The notes: generated by a model from the sequence alone, not told the origin. A DNA stretch of 5,740 nucleotides from JAAYJR01 sp964540755 (GCA_964540755.1 CAZIOB010000099.1:1-5740); one strand, 5' to 3'. Shown: positions 1 through 5,553, counted from the first letter of the stretch. Program-made: numbers and translations.

Positions 1-330
1 CTGGTAGGTATTTAATAATTTATCACCTTTCTTTTCGTACATTGTCATTGTTGAATCATCAAAAACCACCTGGTATAACTTTCCTTCCACTTCCATTGGC
101 TCGCTGTCGGGTAAATGGTATTCCCTGATAAAATCGGCATTAATATGTTGCATGGCTTTCCCGTGCCATGAAGTCGCCCACAGGTCGTAGAAGCGTTCAT
201 GACATACAATGCAACTTTCTGAACCAGTGAATTCGGATTCGGCAACTTCATCTTTTTTTATGTTTTTGCAGGAGAATAATAATGCAATCAACAGACATCC
301 TGTGATCCAGACTATATTTTTAATTGCCAT
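1..330 (-). CDS. c-type cytochrome lipoprotein, N-terminal part (cut by window edge)
   Basis: The frame is open from an ATG at 330 to the window edge (110 codons, C-terminus missing). Residues 1-21 form a short lipoprotein signal: a positive start, a hydrophobic stretch and a lipobox ending LLFSC with Cys21, as is usual in Bacteroidota. Residues 40-44 are CIVCH, a CxxCH site for covalent haem c, followed by a Y-x-x-W-x-x-S-W-H pattern (Tyr48 to His56). That arrangement resembles the first haem site of cytochrome c554-like multihaem proteins, where a nearby His can be the second iron ligand. The protein is therefore probably exported, lipid-anchored and involved in electron transfer. The number of haems and the partner are unknown because the rest lies outside the window; a multihaem cytochrome is inference. 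No clear Shine-Dalgarno site is present; an A-rich leader precedes the start. The start is supported by the signal peptide. Confidence 0.8.
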   Translation of the reverse strand, partial: MAIKNIVWITGCLLIALLFSCKNIKKDEVAESEFTGSESCIVCHERFYDLWATSWHGKAMQHINADFIREYHLPDSEPMEVEGKLYQVVFDDSTMTMYEKKGDKLLNTYQ

Positions 331-629
331 TTTTTTAATTTTTACCTTACAAATATTGGCATAATTTTTTAAAAAAAGAAACAGAATATCCAAACAGAAT
401 ATGTATTTATTAAAATGCTTTTATATCATTACTAATGAATTTATGTTCATTGTTTATTGATATACCTCAGTGACCGGAGCAGTCAGTTTCAAATCCATTC
501 AAAAATTTATACCCTCTTTGCCATTCTGATGAGCTATAAGGATTAAACCCACTGAAGTCTGTAACTGTTTATATTGAAATATGTCAGATAAGAATAATTA
601 AGTATTTTTACCTGAAAAACTTAAGATCT
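331..629. other. Intergenic region between cytochrome gene and dehydrogenase remnant
   Basis: This stretch of about 300 AT-rich bases holds no convincing gene. It contains the 11-bp direct repeat at 379-402, which lies on the promoter side of the minus-strand cytochrome gene. A 33-codon open stretch without a start codon lies at 467-568 on the minus strand. I found no full match to the Bacteroidota promoter consensus; the nearest for the cytochrome gene is AATATTTG (minus strand, near 351-358), one base off TAnnTTTG and lacking a good -33 box. Confidence 0.5.
379..402. repeat. 11-bp direct repeat, two copies 2 nt apart
   Basis: AAACAGAATAT occurs at 379-389 and again, identical, at 392-402, giving a 13-bp period. 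Read on the minus strand this is ATATTCTGTTT twice, 49 to 72 bases upstream of the cytochrome start codon. The position fits a regulator binding site or part of a promoter, but no named regulator can be assigned. Chance in AT-rich DNA is possible, although two perfect 11-mers this close are not common. Confidence 0.6.
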
Positions 630-755
630 ATGATAATCGGAATATTAAGGGAAGGTAAGAAACCGGCCGACAGGCGGACGCCGCTTACACCTGATCAGTG
701 TGTTGAGGTACAGAAAAATTTTCCTTCTGTAAAAAAAGCCATCCTTATCTGTTAA
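630..755 (+). pseudogene. Truncated alanine/saccharopine dehydrogenase-family N-terminus
   Basis: An ATG at 630 opens 41 codons ending at TAA 753-755. Residues 3-10 read IGILREGK, residues 13-24 contain ADRRTPLTPDQC and residues 31-34 are FPSV. This pattern (IGI-REGK, then D-R-PLTP-QC, then FPxV) is what I know from the start of Bacteroidota alanine dehydrogenase / lysine-forming saccharopine dehydrogenase-like proteins, which are about 400 residues long. After FPSV the sequence no longer fits the family and stops within seven residues, 12 nt before the end of the convergent htpG. The NAD-binding Rossmann domain and the catalytic remainder are absent, and neither of the other plus-strand frames recovers them. 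I read it as a gene fragment left by deletion or rearrangement. A real small protein is possible but less likely. The family call rests on remembered motifs, not a search. Confidence 0.65.
709..731. repeat. Inverted repeat (7-bp arms) near the htpG 3' end
   Basis: TACAGAA at 709-715 and TTCTGTA at 725-731 are perfect inverted copies around a 9-nt loop. An A-run (731-737) follows on the plus strand, so a transcript leaving htpG would read seven U then the hairpin, which is the wrong order for a classical intrinsic terminator. It lies 37 nt past the htpG stop and could still fold at the 3' end of that transcript. The functional role is uncertain. Confidence 0.35.
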
Positions 756-767
756 TAAGTCGAGTAT

Positions 768-2822
768 TTATTTTATCAGTTCAACACTTCTTTTTACGAA
801 TTTATCCAGATCAGCTCCTTTTAGCATTCCATTTGCCAGTAAAGCCAGATCAACAAGCTGCTTTGCAAGTTTGTTCTTTTTGCCAAAATTTGTAAGTTTC
901 TCTCTTTTACTCTCTTCAAGTTTTGATAATTCATTGTTAAGCTTCTCAAGATTTTCTTTATCAGCCTGGGGTATCTCTTCGTCTTTTTTGCCTTCTTTAA
1001 CCTTTTCCAGTTTTTTAGCCTCATCCTTTTTAGCAGTTATTTCTACATTAATTTTTTCCAGTTGATCTCCAAGTTTTTTGTTTTTTGTTTCGATAACCTT
1101 TTTTACAAGAGGATGAGATATATTTACAACAAGATTCAGGTTATCGGGCAGGTCGCCATAAAAATTAAGGCCGCCCTGAGCCTGGCTCATATCTTTCATC
1201 CTGCGCATAAATTCGCTCCTGGTAATAACCATAGGACTTGCCTGTTCTCCCAGGTTCCGGAAGTCAATTAAATAGGTGACATCATTTGTTTCAGGACAAA
1301 CAGCCTGGAAGAGAGGAGAAAGTTCCTGCTTCTCTTCCCATGAGAGTTGATCTTTTTCTGTTTCTTCTTTTTTTATCAGGTTTTCTATTACATCCGAATC
1401 AACCCTGACAAATTTTTTATTGCTATTTTTCTGCTCAAAACGGCTTATTAGGTGGGGTGTAAGAACATCGTCAAGAATCAGTACATCATACCCCTTGTTT
1501 TTTGCCTCTTCAACAAAAGTATATTGCTCTTCCTTATTAGTTGTATAGAGATAGACCAGATTATTATCTTTATCTGTCTGGTTATCCTTTATCAGTTTCT
1601 CATATTCTTCAAAAGTGAAGTATTTGTCTTCTGTGTTTTTAAACAGGAAGAAATTCAACGAGCGGTCATAGAATTTTTCATCAGTAAGCATTCCATACTC
1701 AATGAATATTTTCAGGTAGTCCCATTTTTTCTCAAAATCTTCACGGTTATCCGAGAATATCTCTTTTAAACGATCAGAGACTTTTTTTGCAATATGGCTG
1801 CTTATTTTTTTTACATTGGAATCACTTTGCAGATAGGAACGTGAAACATTCAAAGGAATATCCGGAGAATCGATTACCCCGTGAAGCAAAGTGAGAAATT
1901 CAGGAACAATCCCTTCAACAGAATCAGTTACAAAAACCTGGTTGCAGTATAGTTGTATTTTATTTTTTTGTATTTCAAAATTATTTTTGATCTTCGGGAA
2001 ATATAAAATCCCCGTAAGATTGAAAGGATAATCCACGTTAAGGTGAATATTGAAAAGAGGTTCATCGGCCATCGGATAAAGACGGCGATAAAATTTATTA
2101 TAATCTTCATCCTTCAGATCCGCCGGCATTTTTGTCCACGCCGGTTCAGTATCGTTAATCTGGTTGTCCTTATCTGTTTCAACCTGCTTGCCGTCTTTCC
2201 ACTCTTTTTCTTTTCCAAAGATTATAGGTACGGGTAAAAATTTACAGTATTTTTCAAGGATATCCGATATCCTGTTTTCATCCAGGAATTCCTCCGAATC
2301 CTTGTTGAGGTGCATAACAACATCGGTACCTACATCTTTTTTTTCGATTTCCTCTATAGTATATTCAGGTGTGCCTTCGCAACTCCATTTTACCGGTTTA
2401 GCATCTTCTTTATATGATCTGGTTATTATTTCCACTTTTTTAGAAACCATGAAAGAGCTATAAAAACCAAGGCCAAAATGGCCTATGATCGCATGTGCGT
2501 CATCTTTATATTTTTTAAGAAAGTCGTTAGCTCCTGATAATGCAATTTCATTGATATACTTCTCAATCTCTTTTTCAGTCATCCCGATGCCATTATCGCT
2601 GACTGTAATGGTTTTTGCTTTTTTGTCGAGGCTGACCTTTATTTTCAGGCCCGTGACATCACCTTTATACTCGCCTTTTGATGCCAGGGTTTTCAGTTTT
2701 TGAGTGGCATCAACTGCATTCGACATAATTTCCCTTAAAAAGATATCGTGCTCTGAATAAAGAAATTTTTTGATAATAGGGAACAGATTTTCACTGGTCA
2801 CGCCAATTTTTCCTGTTTGCAT
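768..2822 (-). CDS. htpG: Molecular chaperone HtpG (bacterial Hsp90)
   Basis: This encodes a cytoplasmic, ATP-driven dimeric chaperone that remodels client proteins during stress. The 684-residue product looks complete. The N-terminal GHKL ATPase domain (about 1-215) shows LRE with Glu31 as the expected catalytic base, Asn35 and Asp38 in the SNAVDA helix, DNGIGM at 76-81 for nucleotide binding, the GHFGLGF lid/glycine loop at 114-120, and GTDV at 165-168. The middle domain carries NVSR at 325-328, with Arg328 in the position of the arginine that contacts ATP gamma-phosphate. The C-terminal dimerisation domain follows from about 500. A Lys/Glu-rich, probably coiled-coil stretch at about 581-645 accounts for most of the extra length over the roughly 624-residue Escherichia coli protein and is, from memory, usual in Bacteroidota. 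The start (MQTGKIGVTSE) matches the family; no Shine-Dalgarno site is visible. It is transcribed divergently from pncB and convergently with the dehydrogenase remnant. Confidence 0.98.
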   Translation of the reverse strand: MQTGKIGVTSENLFPIIKKFLYSEHDIFLREIMSNAVDATQKLKTLASKGEYKGDVTGLKIKVSLDKKAKTITVSDNGIGMTEKEIEKYINEIALSGANDFLKKYKDDAHAIIGHFGLGFYSSFMVSKKVEIITRSYKEDAKPVKWSCEGTPEYTIEEIEKKDVGTDVVMHLNKDSEEFLDENRISDILEKYCKFLPVPIIFGKEKEWKDGKQVETDKDNQINDTEPAWTKMPADLKDEDYNKFYRRLYPMADEPLFNIHLNVDYPFNLTGILYFPKIKNNFEIQKNKIQLYCNQVFVTDSVEGIVPEFLTLLHGVIDSPDIPLNVSRSYLQSDSNVKKISSHIAKKVSDRLKEIFSDNREDFEKKWDYLKIFIEYGMLTDEKFYDRSLNFFLFKNTEDKYFTFEEYEKLIKDNQTDKDNNLVYLYTTNKEEQYTFVEEAKNKGYDVLILDDVLTPHLISRFEQKNSNKKFVRVDSDVIENLIKKEETEKDQLSWEEKQELSPLFQAVCPETNDVTYLIDFRNLGEQASPMVITRSEFMRRMKDMSQAQGGLNFYGDLPDNLNLVVNISHPLVKKVIETKNKKLGDQLEKINVEITAKKDEAKKLEKVKEGKKDEEIPQADKENLEKLNNELSKLEESKREKLTNFGKKNKLAKQLVDLALLANGMLKGADLDKFVKRSVELIK

Positions 2823-2869
2823 ATTTTTTCGATTTTAATGATACTTAATTAATGATTTGTCCCTATTGT

Positions 2870-2885
2870 TCAAACCTTGTGCCAA
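2870..2885 (-). promoter_or_regulatory. Candidate htpG promoter (sigma-54-like or TAnnTTTG-like)
   Basis: On the minus strand the sequence reads TTGGCACAAGGTTTGA. It has the -24 TTGGCAC of sigma-54 promoters and, at the correct 5-nt spacing, TTGA in place of the -12 TTGC. The same bases include AAGGTTTG, seven of eight matches to the Bacteroidota -7 box TAnnTTTG, but with only a poor TTCG about 20 nt upstream as a -33 element. Either reading would place the transcript start roughly 30-40 nt before the htpG ATG. The invariant C of the sigma-54 -12 GC is missing, so this is a weak call. Confidence 0.3.
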
Positions 2886-3023
2886 CCGTAATTTATGACG
2901 AATTGTCACAGACTGACTATATTTTTAGCAGATTGATATGCCTTACCGGTTGAATGAGACATATCCTGACACCCCTGAGCCATTTTTTCGGTAATTATAA
3001 ATATTTTGGTCATGTTTGTCCGG

Positions 3024-3041
3024 TTATACTCTTTGGTATAA
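3024..3041. promoter_or_regulatory. Candidate operator dyad TTATAC-N6-GTATAA
   Basis: Perfect 6-bp inverted arms, TTATAC (3024-3029) and GTATAA (3036-3041), flank a 6-nt spacer. A second perfect pair, GTCATG (3009-3014) and CATGAC (3048-3053), lies almost concentrically outside. This is the shape of a dimeric regulator site, about 145 nt upstream of pncB and 200 nt upstream of htpG. A NAD-metabolism regulator such as NrtR would fit the neighbour, but that assignment is inference. Confidence 0.4.
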
Positions 3042-3146
3042 TTACTGCATGACAATTTTAAAAGTTCCGGTTTTTTTTGTAAATTATATAAAAAGCGTAT
3101 AGGAAAATGATCCGGATACTTTAATTAATTATTTTTATATTAATGC

Positions 3147-3154
3147 TATTTTTG
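3147..3154 (+). promoter_or_regulatory. Candidate -7 box of pncBA promoter
   Basis: TATTTTTG is an exact match to the Bacteroidota -7 consensus TAnnTTTG and lies 30 nt before the pncB ATG, implying a leader of about 25 nt. No TTTG is seen at the expected -33 distance; that stretch is only AT-rich. In such AT-rich DNA the 8-mer can occur by chance. Confidence 0.4.
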
Positions 3155-3184
3155 CTCTAAATATTTTTTTTAATACAATCAGGC

Positions 3185-4585
3185 ATGATAAATTACACGG
3201 CAAATTATACAGATCTTTACCAGTTAAGCATGGGGCTGGTATATTTCCAGCATGGAAATGCTGAGGATAAGGCAATATTCGATTATTTTTTCAGAAAGCT
3301 TCCTTTCGAGGGTGGATATGCTGTTTTTGCAGGACTTGAAGATCTTCTTGATGTAGTTGAAACTTTGAGGTTTGACCGGGATGACATCTCTTTCCTCAGA
3401 GATAATGGTTTTCCTGATGATTTTTTAAATTATCTCAGGGACTTCCGGTTCAGGGGAGATATATACAGTATCAGGGAAGGTGACATCGTGTTTCCGGCCA
3501 GTCCTGTGATTCAGGTTGAAGCGGACATGCTGGAGGCACAGATATTAGAAACAATTCTGCTTAACATTCTTAATTTCCAGACCCTTATAGCAACAAAAGC
3601 GAGCAGGATGCGTATGGTTGCGGGAGATCGTAGTCTGATCGATTTCGGACTAAGAAGAGCGCAGGGCCCCGGTGGATATTATGCAAGCAGGGCTGCTGTT
3701 GTTGGTGGGTTCAATGCTACCAGCAATGTAATTGCGGGCCGTGATTTTGGGATCCCTGTTTCCGGTACCATGGCACATAGTTTTATTCAAAGCTATGACA
3801 AAGAGATAGATTCTTTCAGAGATTTTTCCCTTGCTCATCCTGATAACTGTGTTCTGCTGGTTGACACCTATAATACACTCAAAAGCGGTGTCCCCAATGC
3901 CATTAAGGTAGCCGGAGAAATGGAGAAACGTGGTAAAAAATTACTGGGGATAAGGCTTGACAGCGGCGATTTGGCATATTTTGCAAAAGAAAGCCGTAGG
4001 ATGATGGATGAAGCAGGACTGAATTACGTGAAAATTGCTGTTTCAAATCAGTTGGATGAGTATGTGATAAAGAGTCTTTTAGACCAGGATGCTCCAGTTG
4101 ACATTTTCGGAGTTGGCACCAGTGTGGTTACCGGTCAGCCGGATGCTGCCCTGGACGGGGTTTATAAACTTTCTTATGCAGAAGGTAAACCGCGCATCAA
4201 ATTGTCGGAGAATATCAGTAAAACTACCCTGCCCGGTAAAAAACAGGTCTATCGATTGAAGAATTCCGGTGGCCGGTGGATAGGGGCGGATGCGGTGGCC
4301 TTGAAAAATGAAAATGACATAAAGAATATGCATCATCCGTTTGAACCAGGGAAATCAATGAATATAGAGGAGTTTCAGAAGGAGCCGCTGCTTAAAAAAG
4401 TAATATATAAAGGGAAAAGGGTTGAAGGGAAGAGGCCGCTTAAAGAGATTTCAGAATACAGGCAGGAAAGGCAGGAGCTTTTGCCTGAAGAGTATAAACG
4501 ATTTATTAATCCTCATATTTATAAAATAGGTATAAGCGACGGATTAAAGTATGTAAGAGATGAGTTAATTAATGAATATAAATAG
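3185..4585 (+). CDS. pncB: Nicotinate phosphoribosyltransferase
   Basis: This enzyme (EC 6.3.4.21) joins nicotinate to PRPP, with ATP hydrolysis, to make nicotinate mononucleotide in cytoplasmic NAD+ salvage. The 466-residue product is within the usual family length. Family motifs run in order: TDLYQLSM at 9-16, GGYAVFAGL at 43-51, IDFGLRRAQG at 152-161, GTMAHSFI at 194-201, LVDTYNTLKSG at 225-235, GIRLDSGDLA at 255-264 and IFGVGTSVV at 307-315. His198 is in the place of the histidine phosphorylated in the Salmonella/E. coli enzymes. Arg257, Asp259 and Asp262 belong to the type II phosphoribosyltransferase core. The C-terminal region (about 360-466) is less conserved and basic. The start is supported by the immediate match to the family N-terminus; the AGG just before it is too close to act as a normal Shine-Dalgarno site. 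pncA follows after 8 nt, so the pair is almost certainly one operon. Confidence 0.97.
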   Translation: MINYTANYTDLYQLSMGLVYFQHGNAEDKAIFDYFFRKLPFEGGYAVFAGLEDLLDVVETLRFDRDDISFLRDNGFPDDFLNYLRDFRFRGDIYSIREGDIVFPASPVIQVEADMLEAQILETILLNILNFQTLIATKASRMRMVAGDRSLIDFGLRRAQGPGGYYASRAAVVGGFNATSNVIAGRDFGIPVSGTMAHSFIQSYDKEIDSFRDFSLAHPDNCVLLVDTYNTLKSGVPNAIKVAGEMEKRGKKLLGIRLDSGDLAYFAKESRRMMDEAGLNYVKIAVSNQLDEYVIKSLLDQDAPVDIFGVGTSVVTGQPDAALDGVYKLSYAEGKPRIKLSENISKTTLPGKKQVYRLKNSGGRWIGADAVALKNENDIKNMHHPFEPGKSMNIEEFQKEPLLKKVIYKGKRVEGKRPLKEISEYRQERQELLPEEYKRFINPHIYKIGISDGLKYVRDELINEYK

Positions 4586-4593
4586 GAATAATT
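4583..4593 (+). promoter_or_regulatory. Ribosome binding site of pncA overlapping the pncB stop
   Basis: The pncB stop TAG runs into GA, giving TAGGA at 4583-4587, with 6 nt before the pncA ATG at 4594. It is the clearest Shine-Dalgarno-like site in the window. Its overlap with the upstream stop codon points to translational coupling of the two salvage genes and supports the chosen pncA start. Confidence 0.6.
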
Positions 4594-5199
4594 ATGAAAA
4601 CACTTATTATAGTTGATTTACAAAATGATTTTGTTCCGGGAGGCACATTGGAAGTACCTGAAGGTGACCGGATAATTCCGGTAGTAAACCGGATACAGGA
4701 TAAATTTGAACTGGTAATTGCAACACAGGACTGGCATCCTGCTGATCATGTCAGCTTTGCTTCAAATCATAAAGATAAAAAGCCAATGGATAAAATCGAG
4801 TGGCATGGCATAGAACAAATTCTGTGGCCTGACCATTGCGTTCAGGGAACCCGGGGAGCTGAGCTGCATCCCGATCTTGAAACAAAAAAGATTGAAGCAA
4901 TTTTCAGGAATGCCATGGATCCTGAAATAGACAGTTACAGCGGTTTTTATGACAATGACCATGCCAAGACCAGCGGACTGGCAGGATTCCTGCGGGAACG
5001 TGAAGCCGATGACCTTTATTTTTGCGGGCTTGCTGCTGATGTGTGTGTCTATTATTCTATTAAAGATGCACTAAAAGAAGGATTTAAAGCAACTTTGATA
5101 GAAGATGCAACCCGTCCGATTGATGCTGAAGAATTCAGAAAAATCACAGAAGAGCTCAGGAGCAAAGGGTGTAAGATTATTAAAAGCGATGAATTGTAA
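4594..5199 (+). CDS. pncA: Nicotinamidase-like protein with altered active site
   Basis: The family hydrolyses nicotinamide to nicotinate and ammonia (and often pyrazinamide), feeding PncB encoded just upstream. The 201-residue isochorismatase-fold protein looks full length. It starts MKTLIIVDLQNDF with the nucleophile-activating Asp8, has VPEGD at 21-25, metal ligands Asp46 and His48 in QDWHPADHVSF, His81 in WPDHCVQGT, and the catalytic Cys151 in CGLAADVC, where the cis-peptide segment lies. The motif DSYSGFYDN at 113-121 is intact. The oddity is just before it: the family's catalytic Lys (K96 in Mycobacterium tuberculosis PncA), normally in FRKG or a similar motif, is replaced by Asn106 in FRNAM (codon AAT), and the next Gly by Ala107. 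The protein may be impaired, may use another residue, or may have changed substrate. The family call is firm; activity is uncertain. An isochorismatase-family hydrolase of other specificity is the alternative. Confidence 0.93.
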   Translation: MKTLIIVDLQNDFVPGGTLEVPEGDRIIPVVNRIQDKFELVIATQDWHPADHVSFASNHKDKKPMDKIEWHGIEQILWPDHCVQGTRGAELHPDLETKKIEAIFRNAMDPEIDSYSGFYDNDHAKTSGLAGFLREREADDLYFCGLAADVCVYYSIKDALKEGFKATLIEDATRPIDAEEFRKITEELRSKGCKIIKSDEL

Positions 5200-5280
5200 G
5201 TTTATTCAGGACGATAAATAATTTTATAATTTTTGAAAACAATTGAAAAAATACATGTTGTTGTAAAAGAGGGATAATTA

Positions 5281-5296
5281 AAAGGATTAATCCTTT
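5281..5296. repeat. 16-bp perfect palindrome downstream of pncA
   Basis: AAAGGATTAATCCTTT is its own reverse complement. It lies 82 nt after the pncA stop. It lacks a proper loop and a following T-run, so it is not a convincing intrinsic terminator. It could be a protein-binding dyad or a weak transcript-end structure. Confidence 0.4.
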
Positions 5297-5338
5297 AAAA
5301 AGGCTATCTGAATCTTTGTAAATAATTTTATGAAAGAT

Positions 5339-5369
5339 TTTGAGTATGTAAAAACAATTAATACATTTG
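5339..5369 (+). promoter_or_regulatory. Bacteroidota-type promoter of tRNA-Ser
   Basis: TTTG at 5339-5342, a 19-nt spacer and TACATTTG at 5362-5369 match the consensus of the Bacteroidota housekeeping sigma factor (TTTG, 19-21 nt, TAnnTTTG). It points toward the tRNA, giving a predicted start near 5376 and a precursor leader of about 90 nt. It is the best promoter match in the window. Confidence 0.7.
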
Positions 5370-5464
5370 CACGCACAAAAAATATCGTTCTGATAAATAT
5401 TGGCAGGACAATTAGAATGCTAATTTAAGCAGGAGTTATTTAGTAATTTATCCATATTATTAAC

Positions 5465-5553
5465 GGTGAGGTGGGTGAGTGGCTGAAACCACCGGTTTGC
5501 TAAACCGGCGTACGGATAATACTGTACCGCGGGTTCGAATCCCGCCCTCACCG
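5465..5553 (+). tRNA. tRNA-Ser, anticodon GCU
   Basis: The 89-nt cloverleaf folds fully by eye. Acceptor GGTGAGG (5465-5471) pairs with CCTCACC (5546-5552), with discriminator G5553. The D-stem is GGT/ACC (5474-5476 / 5488-5490). The anticodon stem CCGGT/ACCGG (5492-5496 / 5504-5508) closes the loop TTGCTAA, with anticodon GCT at 5499-5501. The long class II variable arm has stem GTACGG/CTGTAC (one G-U pair) at 5510-5515 / 5522-5527. The T-stem GCGGG/CCCGC (5529-5533 / 5541-5545) closes the loop TTCGAAT. The long variable arm and G discriminator are serine identity features. It decodes AGC and AGU. The 3' CCA is not encoded (CTTA follows), so it must be added enzymatically. Confidence 0.97.

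Larger units (their letters stand above)
2823..3184. promoter_or_regulatory. Divergent htpG / pncB control region
   Basis: These 362 AT-rich bases contain no gene and separate two divergent starts. Visible signals are: a TAnnTTTG-type box for pncB at 3147-3154; an AAGGTTTG box (one base off TAnnTTTG) on the minus strand at 2871-2878 for htpG, overlapping a sigma-54-like sequence at 2870-2885; a TGAC/GTCA dyad at 2896-2908; a TTATAC/GTATAA dyad at 3024-3041 within outer GTCATG/CATGAC arms at 3009-3053; and an ATCCGGAT palindrome at 3110-3117. No CIRCE heat-shock operator and no known NAD riboswitch is recognisable. Confidence 0.6.
5200..5464. other. Intergenic region between pncA and tRNA-Ser
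   Basis: AT-rich and without a supportable gene on either strand. It holds the 16-bp palindrome at 5281-5296 and a well-matched Bacteroidota promoter at 5339-5369. No GC-rich stem followed by a T-run is present, so the terminator of the pncBA transcript is not obvious. Confidence 0.5.

Noticed and set aside
45..251. 68-codon minus-strand ORF inside the cytochrome gene region
   Set aside because: It is in a different frame from the 110-codon frame starting at 330, which has a lipoprotein signal and a CxxCH motif. The shorter ORF has no recognisable features.
709..737. Intrinsic terminator for htpG
   Set aside because: The 7-bp inverted repeat is real, but in the htpG direction the T-run precedes the hairpin instead of following it, and the loop is 9 nt with an AT-rich stem.
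735..767. Frameshift in the A-run (731-737) that would restore the dehydrogenase frame
   Set aside because: Reading the other two plus-strand frames after the A-run gives no sequence resembling the family and leads straight into antisense htpG, so truncation fits better than a simple frameshift.
871..2703. Several ORFs of 60-105 codons on either strand within htpG
   Set aside because: They overlap the htpG coding frame, which shows clear Hsp90 motifs throughout, and their translations are low-complexity shadows of it.
3066..3080. Terminator-like CCGG followed by a T-run (TTCCGGTTTTTTTT)
   Set aside because: There is no stem of useful length before the T-run; it is a T tract in the pncB upstream region.
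3054..3184. NAD+ riboswitch in the pncB leader
   Set aside because: The predicted leader is only about 25 nt and the AT-rich sequence shows no conserved riboswitch core that I can recognise.
3650..4336. Minus-strand ORFs of 62 and 85 codons within pncB
   Set aside because: They are antisense to conserved pncB motifs and have no domain-like features of their own.
4762..4962. Minus-strand 66-codon ORF within pncA
   Set aside because: It is antisense to the conserved nicotinamidase frame; its sequence shows nothing recognisable.
5465..5553. Phage or island attachment site in the tRNA-Ser 3' end
   Set aside because: No second copy of the tRNA 3' end and no integrase gene is present in the window, so only the truncated neighbour hints at it.
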